From: Nocardia acididurans
GTDB taxonomy: Bacteria > Actinomycetota > Actinomycetes > Mycobacteriales > Mycobacteriaceae
Direction: 5' to 3'
DNA length: 64,000 nucleotides
Assembly (NCBI RefSeq): GCF_016741815.1
Contig: NZ_JAERRJ010000013.1
Location: 124,001 to 188,000, forward strand
Both the position numbers and the translations under genes were made by a program. Numbering within the stretch: position 1 is the first letter of the stretch; each line of letters starts with the position of its first letter. Below are positions 63,458 through 64,000 of the stretch, piece by piece. The notes under the pieces were generated by a model that worked only from the letters and a program-made list of their open reading frames with translations, was not told the origin of the DNA and did no database searches.

Positions 63458-64000
63458 GTGAGCGGGGCGAGCGCGGTGAACCGGGCGCGATCGGTCGGCC
63501 GACAGCGCACGGGGCTGCCCGCACTTGCGCCGGGGGCCGCGCGACGCCGTCGGCTGGGCGGCGTGGCCGTGCTGGGCGCGCTGCTGGTCGCCGGTGTGCT
63601 GGGGTCGCTGGCCATCGGCTCGCACAGCCTGGATCCGGGGACGGTGTGGGCGGCGCTGTTCGAGCGGTTCACCACCGATCCGGCGCAGATAGCGGCCATG
63701 AATCCCGAAGCGGCGGAACGCAACAGCGCCGCCATAACCGTGCAGTCGCTGCGACTGCCGCGCACGCTGCTGGGGCTCGCGGCCGGGGCGGCGCTGGGCG
63801 TGGCGGGCGCCTTGATTCAAGGGCATACGCGCAATGCCATCGCCGACCCCGGGCTGCTGGGGGTCAATGCCGGGGCCGGGTTCGCCATGGTGCTGGCCGT
63901 CTCGGTGCTCGGATTGAGCGCGCCGCTGGCGTATGTGTGGTTCGCGCTGGCGGGGGCGGCCTTCGCGGCACTGCTGGTGTTCGGGCTGAGCTCGGTCGGA
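63458..64000 (+). CDS. FecCD-family siderophore permease, N-terminal part (cut by window end)
   Basis: Open frame of 181 codons to the window end. After a basic N-terminus, LGGVAVLGALLVAGVLGSLA IGSHSL is helix 1 with the conserved G-x-x-x-L, then LRLPRTLLGLAAGAALGVAG ALIQGHTRNAIADPGLLGVN AGAGFAMVLAVSVLGL contains the R-L-P-R signature and the G-A-x-x-Q-x-x-x-x-N-P-L-A-x-P-x-x-L-G loop of FecCD permeases. GGAGG six bases before GTG 63458 supports this start; an in-frame ATG at 63380 without a near ribosome site is possible. It forms the channel for the binding protein encoded upstream. Confidence 0.92.
   Translation, partial: MSGASAVNRARSVGRQRTGLPALAPGAARRRRLGGVAVLGALLVAGVLGSLAIGSHSLDPGTVWAALFERFTTDPAQIAAMNPEAAERNSAAITVQSLRLPRTLLGLAAGAALGVAGALIQGHTRNAIADPGLLGVNAGAGFAMVLAVSVLGLSAPLAYVWFALAGAAFAALLVFGLSSVG

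Noticed and set aside
1..64000. CRISPR array, rRNA genes or prophage
   Set aside because: No regularly spaced direct repeats, no rRNA-like segments and no phage structural genes were seen; the only mobile element is the IS256 copy.

Overview
The window is high-GC DNA (roughly two thirds G+C by eye) with GTG and TTG starts, short intergenic gaps and protein families typical of mycolic-acid Actinobacteria: IdeR-type iron box, EspR-like regulator, 13E12/DUF222 remnant, ClgR-PspA-PspM locus, MAB_1171c-type membrane protein, DUF3046. A Nocardia or close relative is the best guess; this is inferred from gene content, not from a marker gene.

Layout. 1-2.3 kb: 3' end of a long-chain acyl-CoA ligase, a LysR regulator and a DUF1330 protein. 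2.4-5.4 kb: an intact IS256-family element (about 3570-4951) flanked by orphan or truncated hypothetical genes. 5.5-9.3 kb: a membrane protein, a DUF402 protein, a decayed ADP-ribosylglycohydrolase, two tRNA genes (Arg-ACG and a short-armed Leu-CAG) and a 27-codon ORF followed by a strong hairpin. 9.4-12.6 kb: a regulatory block of an ImmA/IrrE-type metallopeptidase, a MAB_1171c-type membrane protein, an EspR-like DNA-binding protein and a StrR/ParB-like activator.

12.6-29 kb: the main feature, thirteen minus-strand genes read as one long operon from about 28.75 kb: FAAL-ACP, KAS III-like enzyme, an ABC1/UbiB-kinase fused to a class III aminotransferase, acyl-CoA-dehydrogenase-fold enzyme, FAD/NAD(P)-binding oxidoreductase, MFS exporter, DUF3419 (BtaA-like) SAM enzyme, lipoprotein, secreted SGNH hydrolase, membrane acyltransferase, two alpha/beta hydrolases and a TetR regulator. 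It looks like a specialised-metabolite cluster for an amino-lipid that is exported and finished outside the membrane. I do not recognise it as a characterised pathway. Its promoter region carries two clear palindromes.

29-42.3 kb: an accessory and housekeeping mix (amidase, SDR, VOC, methyltransferase, TetR with a deleted amine oxidase, SOS-box-linked 13E12 remnant, DUF808, DUF1772-PPOX operon with twin palindromes, DUF4236, secreted Gly-rich protein, epimerase, D-aminoacylase-like amidohydrolase, hemerythrin, YciI). 42.3-48 kb: an envelope-stress and housekeeping block in the same order as around M. tuberculosis Rv2747-Rv2743c (N-acetylglutamate synthase, PgsA-type synthase, CinA, ClgR, PspA, PspM with a very long N-terminal extension). 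49-54 kb: a sugar ABC importer with its ROK repressor and a 25-bp palindrome upstream. 54.8-57 kb: an Rv2739c-like glycosyltransferase and DUF3046 (an Rv2738c counterpart), but followed by an APH(3')-like kinase instead of recA. 57-64 kb: CGNR regulator, NTF2-like and SRPBCC proteins, a hydrolase behind a 36-bp nested palindrome, an MFS/Lrp divergent pair, and an iron-box-controlled siderophore importer running off the right edge.
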